A stretch of DNA of 64,000 bases from Isoptericola halotolerans (GTDB lineage: Bacteria > Actinomycetota > Actinomycetes > Actinomycetales > Cellulomonadaceae): the NCBI RefSeq assembly GCF_003003075.1, contig NZ_PVTX01000002.1:372001-436000 (forward strand), read 5' to 3'. A model generated the notes under the pieces. That model had not been told where the DNA came from. It was given only the letters and a program-made list of their open reading frames with translations, and ran no database searches. A program made the translations under genes and the position numbers. Within the stretch, counting starts at the first letter, position 1, and each line of letters opens with the position of its first letter. Positions 1-6,855 of this stretch are shown here, piece by piece.

Positions 1-1
1 G

Positions 2-1390
2 CTCGCCTACCAGCACGTGGGCCAGCAGCCCCAGCGGCCCAGCGAGATCGCCAACGACGTGCCCGAGGTGCTGGACCGCATCGTCCTCAGCTCCCTGGCC
101 AAGGACCGCAACGACCGCTACTCGTCGGCCGGCGAGTTCCGCTCCGACCTGGAGTCGGCCGTGCGCGGCGGCAACATCATGGCCCCGGCGCTCGGCGCCG
201 CAGCGGCCGGTGCGGCCGCCGCCTACGGTGCCACCCAGGTGCTCGGGGACCCGCAGGGCACGCAGGTGATGTCGCCCGCCGGCGACCCGTCGCCCTGGGG
301 CCAGACCGGCCTCCCGACCGACCAGACCGCCGTCGGCACGGCCGTCCCGCCCGGCGAGGAGGAGGACGAGGGCAACCGCAAGTGGCTCATGTGGACGCTG
401 ATCGGCGTCGGCGTGCTGGCCCTCGCCGCGATCCTGTTCTTCTGGCTCACCAGCGGTGAGGACGAGCCGGACCTCGTCGCGGTGCCCGAGCTGACGGCCA
501 ACATGAGCCCGACGGAGGCGCAGCGGCTCGTGGAGGGGGCAGGGCTCGTGTACTCCGAGCGCGTCGACGACGAGTCCGACGAGCCCGAGAACACCCTGAC
601 CCGCTCCGACCCGGCCAGCGGCGAGCAGGTCGCGGAGGGCTCGACCGTGCTCGTCTACTTCTCCGGCGGGCCGGAGACCTTCTCGATGCCCGATGTCACC
701 GGCCGGAGCCTCGAGGAGGCCGAGCAGCAGATCACGGATGCCGGCCTGGAGGTCGGCGAACGTGAGGAGCAGGCCAGCTCGAGCGTGGACGAGGGGGACG
801 TCATCTCGACCGACCCCGCACCCGGCAATGCCGTCAACCCGGGCGACACCGTGGACATCGTCTGGTCCAACGGCCAGGTCGAGCTGCCCGACCTCATCGG
901 GCAGGACCAGGAGGACGCCGAGGCCGCGCTCGAGGACCTGGGCCTCAACGTCCGCATCAGCAGCGAGCCCGTGCAGGACACCAACGACGTCGGCAAGGTC
1001 GTCAACCAGTCGCCCGAGGGCGGCACCGTGGACCAGGACACCACCGTCGAGCTCACGATCGGCGAGGAGCCCGAGGCCGAGATGGTGCAGGTGCCGAACG
1101 TCGAGGGGATGAGCGCCGAGGACGCCGAGTCCGCGCTGGGCGGGCAGGCCAACCTCACCGCGGTCCAGCGGACCGAGTCGTCGGAGGAGTACTGCCCGGG
1201 CTTCGTGGCGCGGCAGGACCCGCCGGCCGGGACCGAGCTGGAGATCGGGTCCGACGTGACGATCATCGTCTCGACGGGTGCCGAGGGCCAGGACTGCAGC
1301 GCCGGTGAGGCGACCCCGGCACCGCCGGAGGACGACGGCCCCGGCCTCGGCCTGGGCGGCGACGGGGAGACGCCCGGCGACGAGGGCTGA
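2..1390 (+). CDS. pknB: Serine/threonine protein kinase PknB, C-terminal part (5' end outside window)
   Basis: Open from the window edge; the kinase catalytic lobe is missing and only the last kinase helices remain (LAYQHV...SLAKDRNDRY). A linker follows, then one membrane segment about 128 residues into the visible part, then four extracellular PASTA domains of about 67 residues each and an acidic Gly/Pro tail. PASTA domains bind muropeptides or lipid II, so this kinase senses cell-wall state and phosphorylates division and wall-synthesis proteins. Two cysteines, one in PASTA 4 and one just after it, could form an extracellular disulfide (inference). The gene converges on pabA with 30 bases between stops. 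Assignment to PknB rests on PASTA architecture and on the pabA/sortase/DUF881/crgA neighbourhood. Confidence 0.93.
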   Translation, partial: LAYQHVGQQPQRPSEIANDVPEVLDRIVLSSLAKDRNDRYSSAGEFRSDLESAVRGGNIMAPALGAAAAGAAAAYGATQVLGDPQGTQVMSPAGDPSPWGQTGLPTDQTAVGTAVPPGEEEDEGNRKWLMWTLIGVGVLALAAILFFWLTSGEDEPDLVAVPELTANMSPTEAQRLVEGAGLVYSERVDDESDEPENTLTRSDPASGEQVAEGSTVLVYFSGGPETFSMPDVTGRSLEEAEQQITDAGLEVGEREEQASSSVDEGDVISTDPAPGNAVNPGDTVDIVWSNGQVELPDLIGQDQEDAEAALEDLGLNVRISSEPVQDTNDVGKVVNQSPEGGTVDQDTTVELTIGEEPEAEMVQVPNVEGMSAEDAESALGGQANLTAVQRTESSEEYCPGFVARQDPPAGTELEIGSDVTIIVSTGAEGQDCSAGEATPAPPEDDGPGLGLGGDGETPGDEG

Positions 1391-1428
1391 CGCCCTGCCG
1401 CACGCCGCGGACGGCGCCGCTCAGCCCT
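1383..1428. terminator. Possible bidirectional terminator between pknB and pabA
   Basis: Inverted repeat with 8-base arms AGGGCTGA (1383-1390) and TCAGCCCT (1421-1428) that includes both converging stop codons. The interior is GC-rich and there is no clear T-run, so this is a weak call. Confidence 0.3.
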
Positions 1429-2074
1429 GGTGGACGAGCGGCGCCATCCCGGCGGACCGTTCCACGGCCGCCGGGTCGCCGCACACCGCGAGCCAGTTGG
1501 CCAGCAGGCGGTGACCGCCCTCGGTCAGCACCGACTCCGGGTGGAACTGCACGCCGTGCAGCGGCAGGTCGCGGTGCTGCACGCCCATGATGACGCCACC
1601 GGCCGTGGTGCAGGTGACCTCGAGCTCGGCGGGCACGGTGTGCGGCTCCACGGCGAGGGAGTGGTAGCGCGTCGCCGTGAAGGGTGAACCCAGCCCGTCC
1701 AGCACGCCGACGCCCTGGTGCTCCACCTCGCTCGTCTTGCCGTGCATGAGCTCGGCGGCGTGCGACACCGTCGCCCCGTACACCTCGGCCAGGGCCTGGT
1801 GCCCCAGGCAGACGCCCAGCATCGGCGTCTCGGACCGGGCGCAGGCACGGATGACGTCCTCCGACGAGCCCGCGTGCTTGGGCGTGCCCGGTCCCGGCGA
1901 GACGAGGACGCCGTCGAAGGGCGTGCCGTCGTCGTGCCAGAAGCGACCGTCCGCATCGGGCTCCGGCACGGCGTCGTTGCGCACGACGGTGGTGCGGGCC
2001 CCGAGCTGGTCGAGGTAGCCGACGATCGTGTAGACGAAGGAGTCGTAGTTGTCGACGACGAGGATGGAGGTCAT
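1421..2074 (-). CDS. pabA: Glutamine amidotransferase, anthranilate/aminodeoxychorismate synthase component II
   Basis: 217-residue class I glutamine amidotransferase that releases ammonia from glutamine for a chorismate-using partner (PabB or TrpE). The nucleophile Cys89 lies in GVCLGHQAL, with His178 and Glu180 in GVQFHPES. The N-terminus MTSILVVDNYDSFVYT is typical of the family. I chose the ATG at 2074 because it overlaps the stop of the upstream small gene as ATGA; longer readings only add low-complexity sequence. The gene is last in a tightly coupled operon with DUF881, sortase and a 54-residue membrane protein. PabA and TrpG are hard to tell apart without the partner; this chromosomal position is usually annotated as either. 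Confidence 0.9.
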   Translation of the reverse strand: MTSILVVDNYDSFVYTIVGYLDQLGARTTVVRNDAVPEPDADGRFWHDDGTPFDGVLVSPGPGTPKHAGSSEDVIRACARSETPMLGVCLGHQALAEVYGATVSHAAELMHGKTSEVEHQGVGVLDGLGSPFTATRYHSLAVEPHTVPAELEVTCTTAGGVIMGVQHRDLPLHGVQFHPESVLTEGGHRLLANWLAVCGDPAAVERSAGMAPLVHQG

Positions 2075-2235
2075 GGGTGTGCCTCGACGGTGTTGTCGTT
2101 GATGGGGACGTAGGTGGAGAGCCAGGGGAAGACCCACTCGAAGCAGACCCAGACGAGGGCCACGAACGCCACGAGCAGCACCAGCACCCGGAACCATGCG
2201 GGTCCAGGGAGGATACGCCACAACGCTCCGTACAT
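2071..2235 (-). CDS. Small membrane protein between sortase and pabA (54 aa)
   Basis: 54-residue protein with one strong hydrophobic segment at about residues 18-40 (WFRVLVLLVAFVALVWVCFE) and a short polar tail ending VEAHP. Its start overlaps the sortase stop by one base (TGATG) and its stop overlaps the pabA start (ATGA), so translation is almost certainly coupled across the operon. I do not recognise a named family. Position and topology suggest a partner of the sortase or an envelope protein; function unknown. Confidence 0.72.
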   Translation of the reverse strand: MYGALWRILPGPAWFRVLVLLVAFVALVWVCFEWVFPWLSTYVPINDNTVEAHP

Positions 2236-3017
2236 CACGCCTCCCCGTCCTCGACGCCGCGCACCTGCACGCCGACCTCGATGAGCTCGATGGGTGTGCC
2301 CTCCTCGACGGGGGCCCAGTAGTCCAGCTCGCCGTGGACGATGTACCGCTGGGCGGCGGAGTACATGGGGTGGCACGCGGTCAGCGTCAGCAAGCGCTCG
2401 GTCAGCTCGGGCACCGGGTCGCCCGCCTGCAGGCCGGGCACGGGCGCGATGACGTCCACCTCGTGCGGCCACACGATCTCGTGCGTCGTCTTCCGGTACA
2501 CGTACCAGGTGTCCTCGGTGCGGAAGACGAGCGGGTCGCCCTCCTGGAGGTCCGCGACCTGGTGGTACGGCTTGCCGTAGGTGGTGCGGTGGCCGGCCGT
2601 GGCGAAGTTGCCGAGGTCGCCGGGCATCGCCGTCCCCGGGTAGTGGCCGGCACCGAGCCGGTCGAGCACCCGCGCCTTGTCCACACCCTGGGCGACCGGG
2701 GTCACGTAGTCGTCGCCCCAGCGGGGCACGTAGAGCTCGGCGAAGACGGTCTCGTCCGCGGGCTCGTCCAGGACGGGCGGCTCGCCGCGGTGCTCGCTCG
2801 CGATCGCCGGTCCGTCGTCGACCTCGAGCGGGGGAGGCTCGGGCCAGTCGAGGTCGGCGAGCACCTGGGTGTGGACCCGTTCGGCCTGGACGTCCGTCCA
2901 CCACAGCTGCCACACCACGAACAGCCCGAGGAACACCCCGGCGGTGATGAGCAGCTCACCGACGACGCCGACCGCCGCGCTGAGCGCACCGCCCCGGTGC
3001 CCCCGCGCATGTCTCAC
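2235..3017 (-). CDS. srtE: Class E sortase
   Basis: 260-residue membrane-anchored transpeptidase that joins secreted proteins carrying a C-terminal sorting signal to peptidoglycan or pilin subunits. There is an N-terminal membrane anchor at about residues 18-40. The catalytic triad is visible: His143 in ATAGHRTTYG, Cys215 in TLTACHP, Arg224 in AAQRYIVHG. The start is GTG at 3017, overlapping the stop of the DUF881 gene (GTGA). Actinobacterial sortases in this pknB/crgA cluster are usually class E, which tends to recognise LAXTG-type signals (family knowledge). Confidence 0.92.
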   Translation of the reverse strand: MRHARGHRGGALSAAVGVVGELLITAGVFLGLFVVWQLWWTDVQAERVHTQVLADLDWPEPPPLEVDDGPAIASEHRGEPPVLDEPADETVFAELYVPRWGDDYVTPVAQGVDKARVLDRLGAGHYPGTAMPGDLGNFATAGHRTTYGKPYHQVADLQEGDPLVFRTEDTWYVYRKTTHEIVWPHEVDVIAPVPGLQAGDPVPELTERLLTLTACHPMYSAAQRYIVHGELDYWAPVEEGTPIELIEVGVQVRGVEDGEA

Positions 3018-3745
3018 GAGAACACGTCCGTGCCCTCGGGCACCGTGGCGTGCTGCAGCCCCTCACCCCCGGTGTACGCGGGCATCTCCAGGCCGTCGTG
3101 CTGCTGGACGTCGTAGCCGAGCCCGATCCAGTCCACGTACTGCTTGTACACCCCGATCCCGGGGGATGCGTCGAGCGCCGCCTGCAGCTGGTCGGGGTCG
3201 CCGATCGCCTCGATGACGTACGGCGGCGAGAAGACCTTGCCGTGCAGCAGCAGGATGTTGCCCGAGCACCGGAACGCGCTCGTGGACGTGACGCGCTCGC
3301 CCTGCAGCGTCATCGCCTCGGCGCCCCCGGCCCAGAGGGCGTTGATGACGTGCTGCACGTCCTGCTGGTGCACCACCAGGTCGTCGGGCCGCACCTGCGG
3401 GTTGTCGAGCGCGGAGATCGGCGCGTCCTCGAGCGCGACGCTCAGCCCGCCGCCCGCCACCGGCCAGGCGCCGGAGACGACCGCCTCCTGGGCGCGCAGC
3501 GCGGGGTCACGCCGCGGGACGTCGACGTCGACGGCGTCGCCGAGCTGGTCGACCTCGTCGTCCAGGAGGTTCGCCTGCTCGCTCAGCTCCTCGACGCGCG
3601 CCGACTCCGCGGCGATCACGGAGGCCAGGTCGTCGCGGTGCCGGGTGTCCTGGTCGCCGGCGAGCTGGGCGCTGGCGGTGAAGAGCACGCCGGAGAGGGC
3701 GAGCACGCCCGCGACGGAGATCGCGGAGCGGATCCGTGGTGACAT
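3014..3745 (-). CDS. DUF881 family membrane-anchored protein
   Basis: 243-residue protein of the DUF881 family, found beside crgA and pknB in actinobacteria. An N-terminal hydrophobic segment (about residues 8-26) is followed by a predicted coiled coil (about 35-70: RVEELSEQANLLDDEVDQL) and a globular extracellular domain ending in the typical IGDPDQLQAALDASPGIGVYKQY stretch (given as positions about 200-222). A GAGGAGG ribosome-binding site precedes the ATG at 3745. It is first in the operon with srtE, the 54-residue protein and pabA. Biochemical role is unknown; a wall or division role is suggested only by context. Confidence 0.88.
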   Translation of the reverse strand: MSPRIRSAISVAGVLALSGVLFTASAQLAGDQDTRHRDDLASVIAAESARVEELSEQANLLDDEVDQLGDAVDVDVPRRDPALRAQEAVVSGAWPVAGGGLSVALEDAPISALDNPQVRPDDLVVHQQDVQHVINALWAGGAEAMTLQGERVTSTSAFRCSGNILLLHGKVFSPPYVIEAIGDPDQLQAALDASPGIGVYKQYVDWIGLGYDVQQHDGLEMPAYTGGEGLQHATVPEGTDVFS

Positions 3746-3877
3746 CGCGGGCCTCCTCTCTCATGGTGCCGGTTCTGGTGCTGGTGCTGGTGGCCACTAC
3801 GCTAGACGAAAAACCCGTCGTCGGCGGTCGAGAATCCCTCTCGAACGTCGCAAAACACCCTCACAGGAGTCAGCCCC

Positions 3878-4120
3878 GTGGCCGAGTCGAAGCCCGAGAA
3901 GAAGAAGTCCGACCCCGCGGTCCCGAAGTCGTCGGCCAACCCCCGCTGGCTCGTGCCCACGATGCTCGGACTGATGCTCGCCGGGCTCGCGTGGATCGTC
4001 ATCTACTACCTGACGAGCCAGAACCTCGGGCTGCCCGTCCCGCAGCTCGGCAACTGGAACCTCCTGGTCGGGTTCGTCCTCATCATCGCCGGGTTCTCCC
4101 TGACCACACGCTGGAAGTGA
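3878..4120 (+). CDS. crgA: Cell division protein CrgA
   Basis: 80-residue protein with a Lys-rich cytoplasmic N-terminus, two membrane helices (about residues 25-46 and 60-76) and the typical ending GFSLTTRWK. CrgA is a small integral membrane protein of the actinobacterial divisome; in mycobacteria it contacts FtsZ, FtsQ, FtsI and wall-synthesis proteins, and in Streptomyces it modulates Z-ring formation. Start is GTG at 3878 with AGGAG twelve bases upstream. It is divergent from the DUF881-srtE operon. Confidence 0.95.
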   Translation: MAESKPEKKKSDPAVPKSSANPRWLVPTMLGLMLAGLAWIVIYYLTSQNLGLPVPQLGNWNLLVGFVLIIAGFSLTTRWK

Positions 4121-4197
4121 CCTGGGCTGTACAAGTCCCACCGGTGTGATTCCACACCTGTGCATATCTCTGGGGATAACTCGTACGGCGTCCGCCG

Positions 4198-5076
4198 TCA
4201 GAGCATCGGCAGGGACACCGCGGTCGAGTACTTCCACACCGTGAGGGCGACGAGGACGACGCCGACGGCGGTAGGCAGCGCCCAGCCCACGAGCTTCTGA
4301 CGCTCCCGCGGTGCGGCGGCGTAGCCGGCGCCGATGACGAGCCCGACGACGAGGCCGCCGACGTGCGCCTGCCAGGCGATGTTGTCCATGAAGAACGGCA
4401 GCGCCATGTTGATCGCGATCAGCACCACGATCTGCCCGGCGTTGCGGCCCATGCGGCGCAGCACCGGGATGATGGCGCCGAAAAGGCCGAACACGGCACC
4501 CGAGGCACCCACCACCGGGGTGAGCCAGCTCGTGCTCAGCGGATCGGCCAGCAGCAGCACGCCCACCGACCCACCGACGGCCGCGAGCAGGTAGAGGGCG
4601 ATGAACCGCCCCCGCCCGAACGCCTGCTCGAGGAACGGTCCCACCAGCCACAGCGCGTACATGTTGAACAGGATGTGCAGCGGGCTGGTGGAGTGCAGGA
4701 ACGCCGCCGTGAGGAAGCGCCACGGCTCCTCGTCGCCGAACACGGGGACGAACGCCCACTGCTGCGTCCAGGCGCCCCCCGTCGCGAGCTGGAGGACCCA
4801 GCTCACCACGCACAGGCCGATGATCGTCAGCGTGACGACCGGGCGCCCCCCGCGGACCGTCCCCCCGAAGACGGTCCGGGCGCTGCGGGAGGCCTTCGCC
4901 GCCTGCGCCACGCAGTCGACGCACTGCACACCGACGGGCGCGGGGCGCTGGCACTCCGGGCACGTCGGTCGCCCGCAGCGCTGGCAGCGCACGTAGGCGA
5001 CCCGGTCGGGGTGCCGCGGGCAGACCGGCGGAGCCTCGCCCGGCCGGCCCGCGGGCGGCTGCTGCGGGGTGCTGAT
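4198..5076 (-). CDS. Rhomboid family intramembrane serine protease with N-terminal zinc ribbon
   Basis: Intramembrane protease with six or seven membrane segments. The catalytic Ser lies in GASGAVFGLFGA (codon near 4501) and the His in NIAWQAHVGGL (near 4363), with the conserved Asn in HILFNMYALW. The N-terminal domain is a cysteine-rich zinc-binding module (CPRHPDR...CQRCGRPTCPEC...CVDC). The first conventional start is GTG at 4992, but that cuts off CPRHPDRVAYV, part of the conserved module, and has no ribosome-binding site. Reading upstream in frame, there is GAGGAG (from the ppiA stop) eight bases before ATC at 5076, encoding (M)STPQQPPAGRPGEAPPVCP. I therefore give 5076 as the likely start; 4198-4992 is the safe minimum. 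Confidence 0.85.
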   Translation of the reverse strand: MSTPQQPPAGRPGEAPPVCPRHPDRVAYVRCQRCGRPTCPECQRPAPVGVQCVDCVAQAAKASRSARTVFGGTVRGGRPVVTLTIIGLCVVSWVLQLATGGAWTQQWAFVPVFGDEEPWRFLTAAFLHSTSPLHILFNMYALWLVGPFLEQAFGRGRFIALYLLAAVGGSVGVLLLADPLSTSWLTPVVGASGAVFGLFGAIIPVLRRMGRNAGQIVVLIAINMALPFFMDNIAWQAHVGGLVVGLVIGAGYAAAPRERQKLVGWALPTAVGVVLVALTVWKYSTAVSLPML

Positions 5077-5087
5077 GGTGGGGCTCC

Positions 5088-5627
5088 TCAGTCCTCGATC
5101 GTGACGCGCTCGAGGACGATGTCCTCGACCGGGCGGTCCCCGGGGCGCACCTTGGTCGAACCGATGGCGTCGACGACGGCGCGCGACTCGTCGTCGGCGA
5201 CCTTGCCGAAGATCGTGTGCTTGCCGTTCAGCCAGGACGTGACCGTCGTGGTGATGAAGAACTGCGAGCCGTTGGTGCCCTCGACCTCACCGGTCACGGG
5301 GTTGCGCCGCTTGCCGGCGTTCGCCATGGCGAGGAGGTACTTCTCGTCGAACGCGAGCTCCGGGTGGATCTCGTCGTCGAACGTGTAGCCGGGGCCGCCG
5401 GTGCCGGTGCCCAGCGGGTCGCCGCCCTGGATCATGAAGTTGTCGATCACCCGGTGGAAGATGACGCCGTCGTACAGCGGGTCGTTGCGCTCGGCGCCCG
5501 TGCGCGGGTCCGTCCAGGTCTTGGTGCCCTGGGCCAGCCCGACGAAGTTCGCGACCGTCTTCGGCGCGTGGTTCGGGAACAGCTCGAGGCGGATGTCACC
5601 GGCAGAGGTGTGGAGAGTTGCGAACAT
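5088..5627 (-). CDS. ppiA: Peptidyl-prolyl cis-trans isomerase, cyclophilin type
   Basis: 179-residue cytoplasmic cyclophilin that interconverts prolyl peptide bonds. Family landmarks: MFATLHTSAGDIRLELFPNHAPKTVANF at the N-terminus (positions 1-28), FHRVIDNFMIQGGDP with the catalytic Arg, GSQFFITT and LNGKHTIFGKV. No signal peptide. The stop is directly followed by the rhomboid gene on the same strand, so the two probably share a transcript. Confidence 0.96.
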   Translation of the reverse strand: MFATLHTSAGDIRLELFPNHAPKTVANFVGLAQGTKTWTDPRTGAERNDPLYDGVIFHRVIDNFMIQGGDPLGTGTGGPGYTFDDEIHPELAFDEKYLLAMANAGKRRNPVTGEVEGTNGSQFFITTTVTSWLNGKHTIFGKVADDESRAVVDAIGSTKVRPGDRPVEDIVLERVTIED

Positions 5628-5713
5628 GGCCCCATCCTCTCACCGGCGACCCGGATGGACGCCACCGGGCGTGTAGCGGTGCGACCCGGCGCGACGAGTG
5701 GCACAGTGGTCGC

Positions 5714-6595
5714 ATGGTGCAGACCCCGAAGATCGACTCCGCCAAGGTCAAGGACTCCGCCGCGGAGGTCACGGCCGCGCTCGTCGGCGCGGGCTCCCGT
5801 GCCGCGGACAGCGCCAAGGACGCCGCAGGGCAGGCCCGGGACTGGGCCTCCCCGCGTGTGGACTCGTTCGTCGAGTGGCTCCGGCCACGCGTCGAGCAGG
5901 CGTGGAGCGAAAGTGTTCAGGCCGCCGCGCCGCGTGTCGAGCAGGCCGCCGGCAGGACCGGCCCGCTCGTCGACAGCGCCCACGACAAGATCGTGGACGA
6001 GTACCTGCCCAAGCTCGTCGAGGTGTTCAACGATGCCGCCAAGAAGGCGGCGCTGACGACCGAGGAGGCGGCGAAGGCCGCCAAGAAGGCCGCGAAGGCG
6101 GCCGAGAAGTCGGCGCGCAAGGCCCAGCGCAAGTCCCGGCGCCGCAAGACGTTCGTCTGGACGCTGGTCGCGGGCGGTGCCGCCGCCGCCGGGTACGCGT
6201 TCTACCGCCGGGCGCAGCCGCAGAACGACCCGTGGGCCGAGCCCTGGGAGCAGTCCACCGCACCCGACTTCGACGGCGTGGCGCGCGACGCGCGGCACGT
6301 GGTCGGCGACGCGGCCGAGGCCGTGGGCGAGGCCGCCGGTGCGGCCGTGGCCAAGGGCAAGGAGGCCACGGAGAAGCTCTCGAGCCGGGCCGCCCAGGCC
6401 ACGGAGGACGCCAAGGAGAAGACGGCTGCCCGGACCTCCAGGGCTCGCAAGTCCGCGGCCGACGCGACCAAGGACGCGGTGGACGACGCCGCGGACGGCG
6501 CGAAGAAGGCGACGGACGCCGCCCAGCAGAAGGCCGACGAGGCTGTGGAGGCAGCCGACGAGGCCACCGACCCGAAGAACGACGGCACGAAGTAG
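5714..6595 (+). CDS. Ala/Lys-rich single-pass membrane protein (DUF5324-like)
   Basis: 293-residue protein. Residues 1-110 are an amphipathic Ala-rich helix-forming region. A Lys/Arg-rich stretch (AKKAAKAAEKSARKAQRKSRRRK) precedes one membrane helix at about residues 153-172, and the conserved-looking DPWAEPWE follows. The C-terminal 100 residues are low-complexity Ala/Lys/Asp repeats that resemble histone-like tails. A position beside ppiA and crgA and the DPW motif suggest the DUF5324 family of actinobacteria (tentative). The ATG at 5714 is chosen because upstream residues do not look coding. Function unknown. Confidence 0.75.
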   Translation: MVQTPKIDSAKVKDSAAEVTAALVGAGSRAADSAKDAAGQARDWASPRVDSFVEWLRPRVEQAWSESVQAAAPRVEQAAGRTGPLVDSAHDKIVDEYLPKLVEVFNDAAKKAALTTEEAAKAAKKAAKAAEKSARKAQRKSRRRKTFVWTLVAGGAAAAGYAFYRRAQPQNDPWAEPWEQSTAPDFDGVARDARHVVGDAAEAVGEAAGAAVAKGKEATEKLSSRAAQATEDAKEKTAARTSRARKSAADATKDAVDDAADGAKKATDAAQQKADEAVEAADEATDPKNDGTK

Positions 6596-6614
6596 ACCGC
6601 CCGTCCGGAACGCC

Positions 6615-6648
6615 GAGAGCCCCCGTCCTGACCAGGACGGGGGCTCTC
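6615..6648 (+). terminator. Intrinsic terminator
   Basis: Perfect 16-base stem with arms 6615-6630 (GAGAGCCCCCGTCCTG) and 6633-6648, a 2-base centre, and TCGTGCTG after it. It lies 20 bases after the stop of the Ala/Lys-rich gene. Confidence 0.75.
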
Positions 6649-6672
6649 GTGCTGCTGGCGCCGGGTGCCCGA

Positions 6673-6686
6673 ACCGTTTAAGCGGT
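6673..6686. promoter_or_regulatory. Candidate LacI-family operator before the pectin lyase gene
   Basis: ACCGTTTAAGCGGT is a 14-base near-palindrome (one mismatched pair) with a TTAA centre. It resembles operators of LacI-type sugar regulators and lies 170 bases before the lyase start. The remaining 6687-6855 stretch holds a second small palindrome GGATTCAATCC at 6745-6755 and AAGGAG at 6843-6848 before the start. Confidence 0.4.
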
Positions 6687-6855
6687 CGCGCACCACCATC
6701 CGCCGGAAAGCGCCTGCCCTACGATCGTGAATCGGCGGTTGGATGGATTCAATCCGATCCGACCTCGTGGCGACGGAGCCCGCTCTCGCCGCTGCGACAT
6801 GCCAGCCCTCCGGCCGCAACGCCGCGGCCGCGCCCTTTCACGAAGGAGTGAAGCA

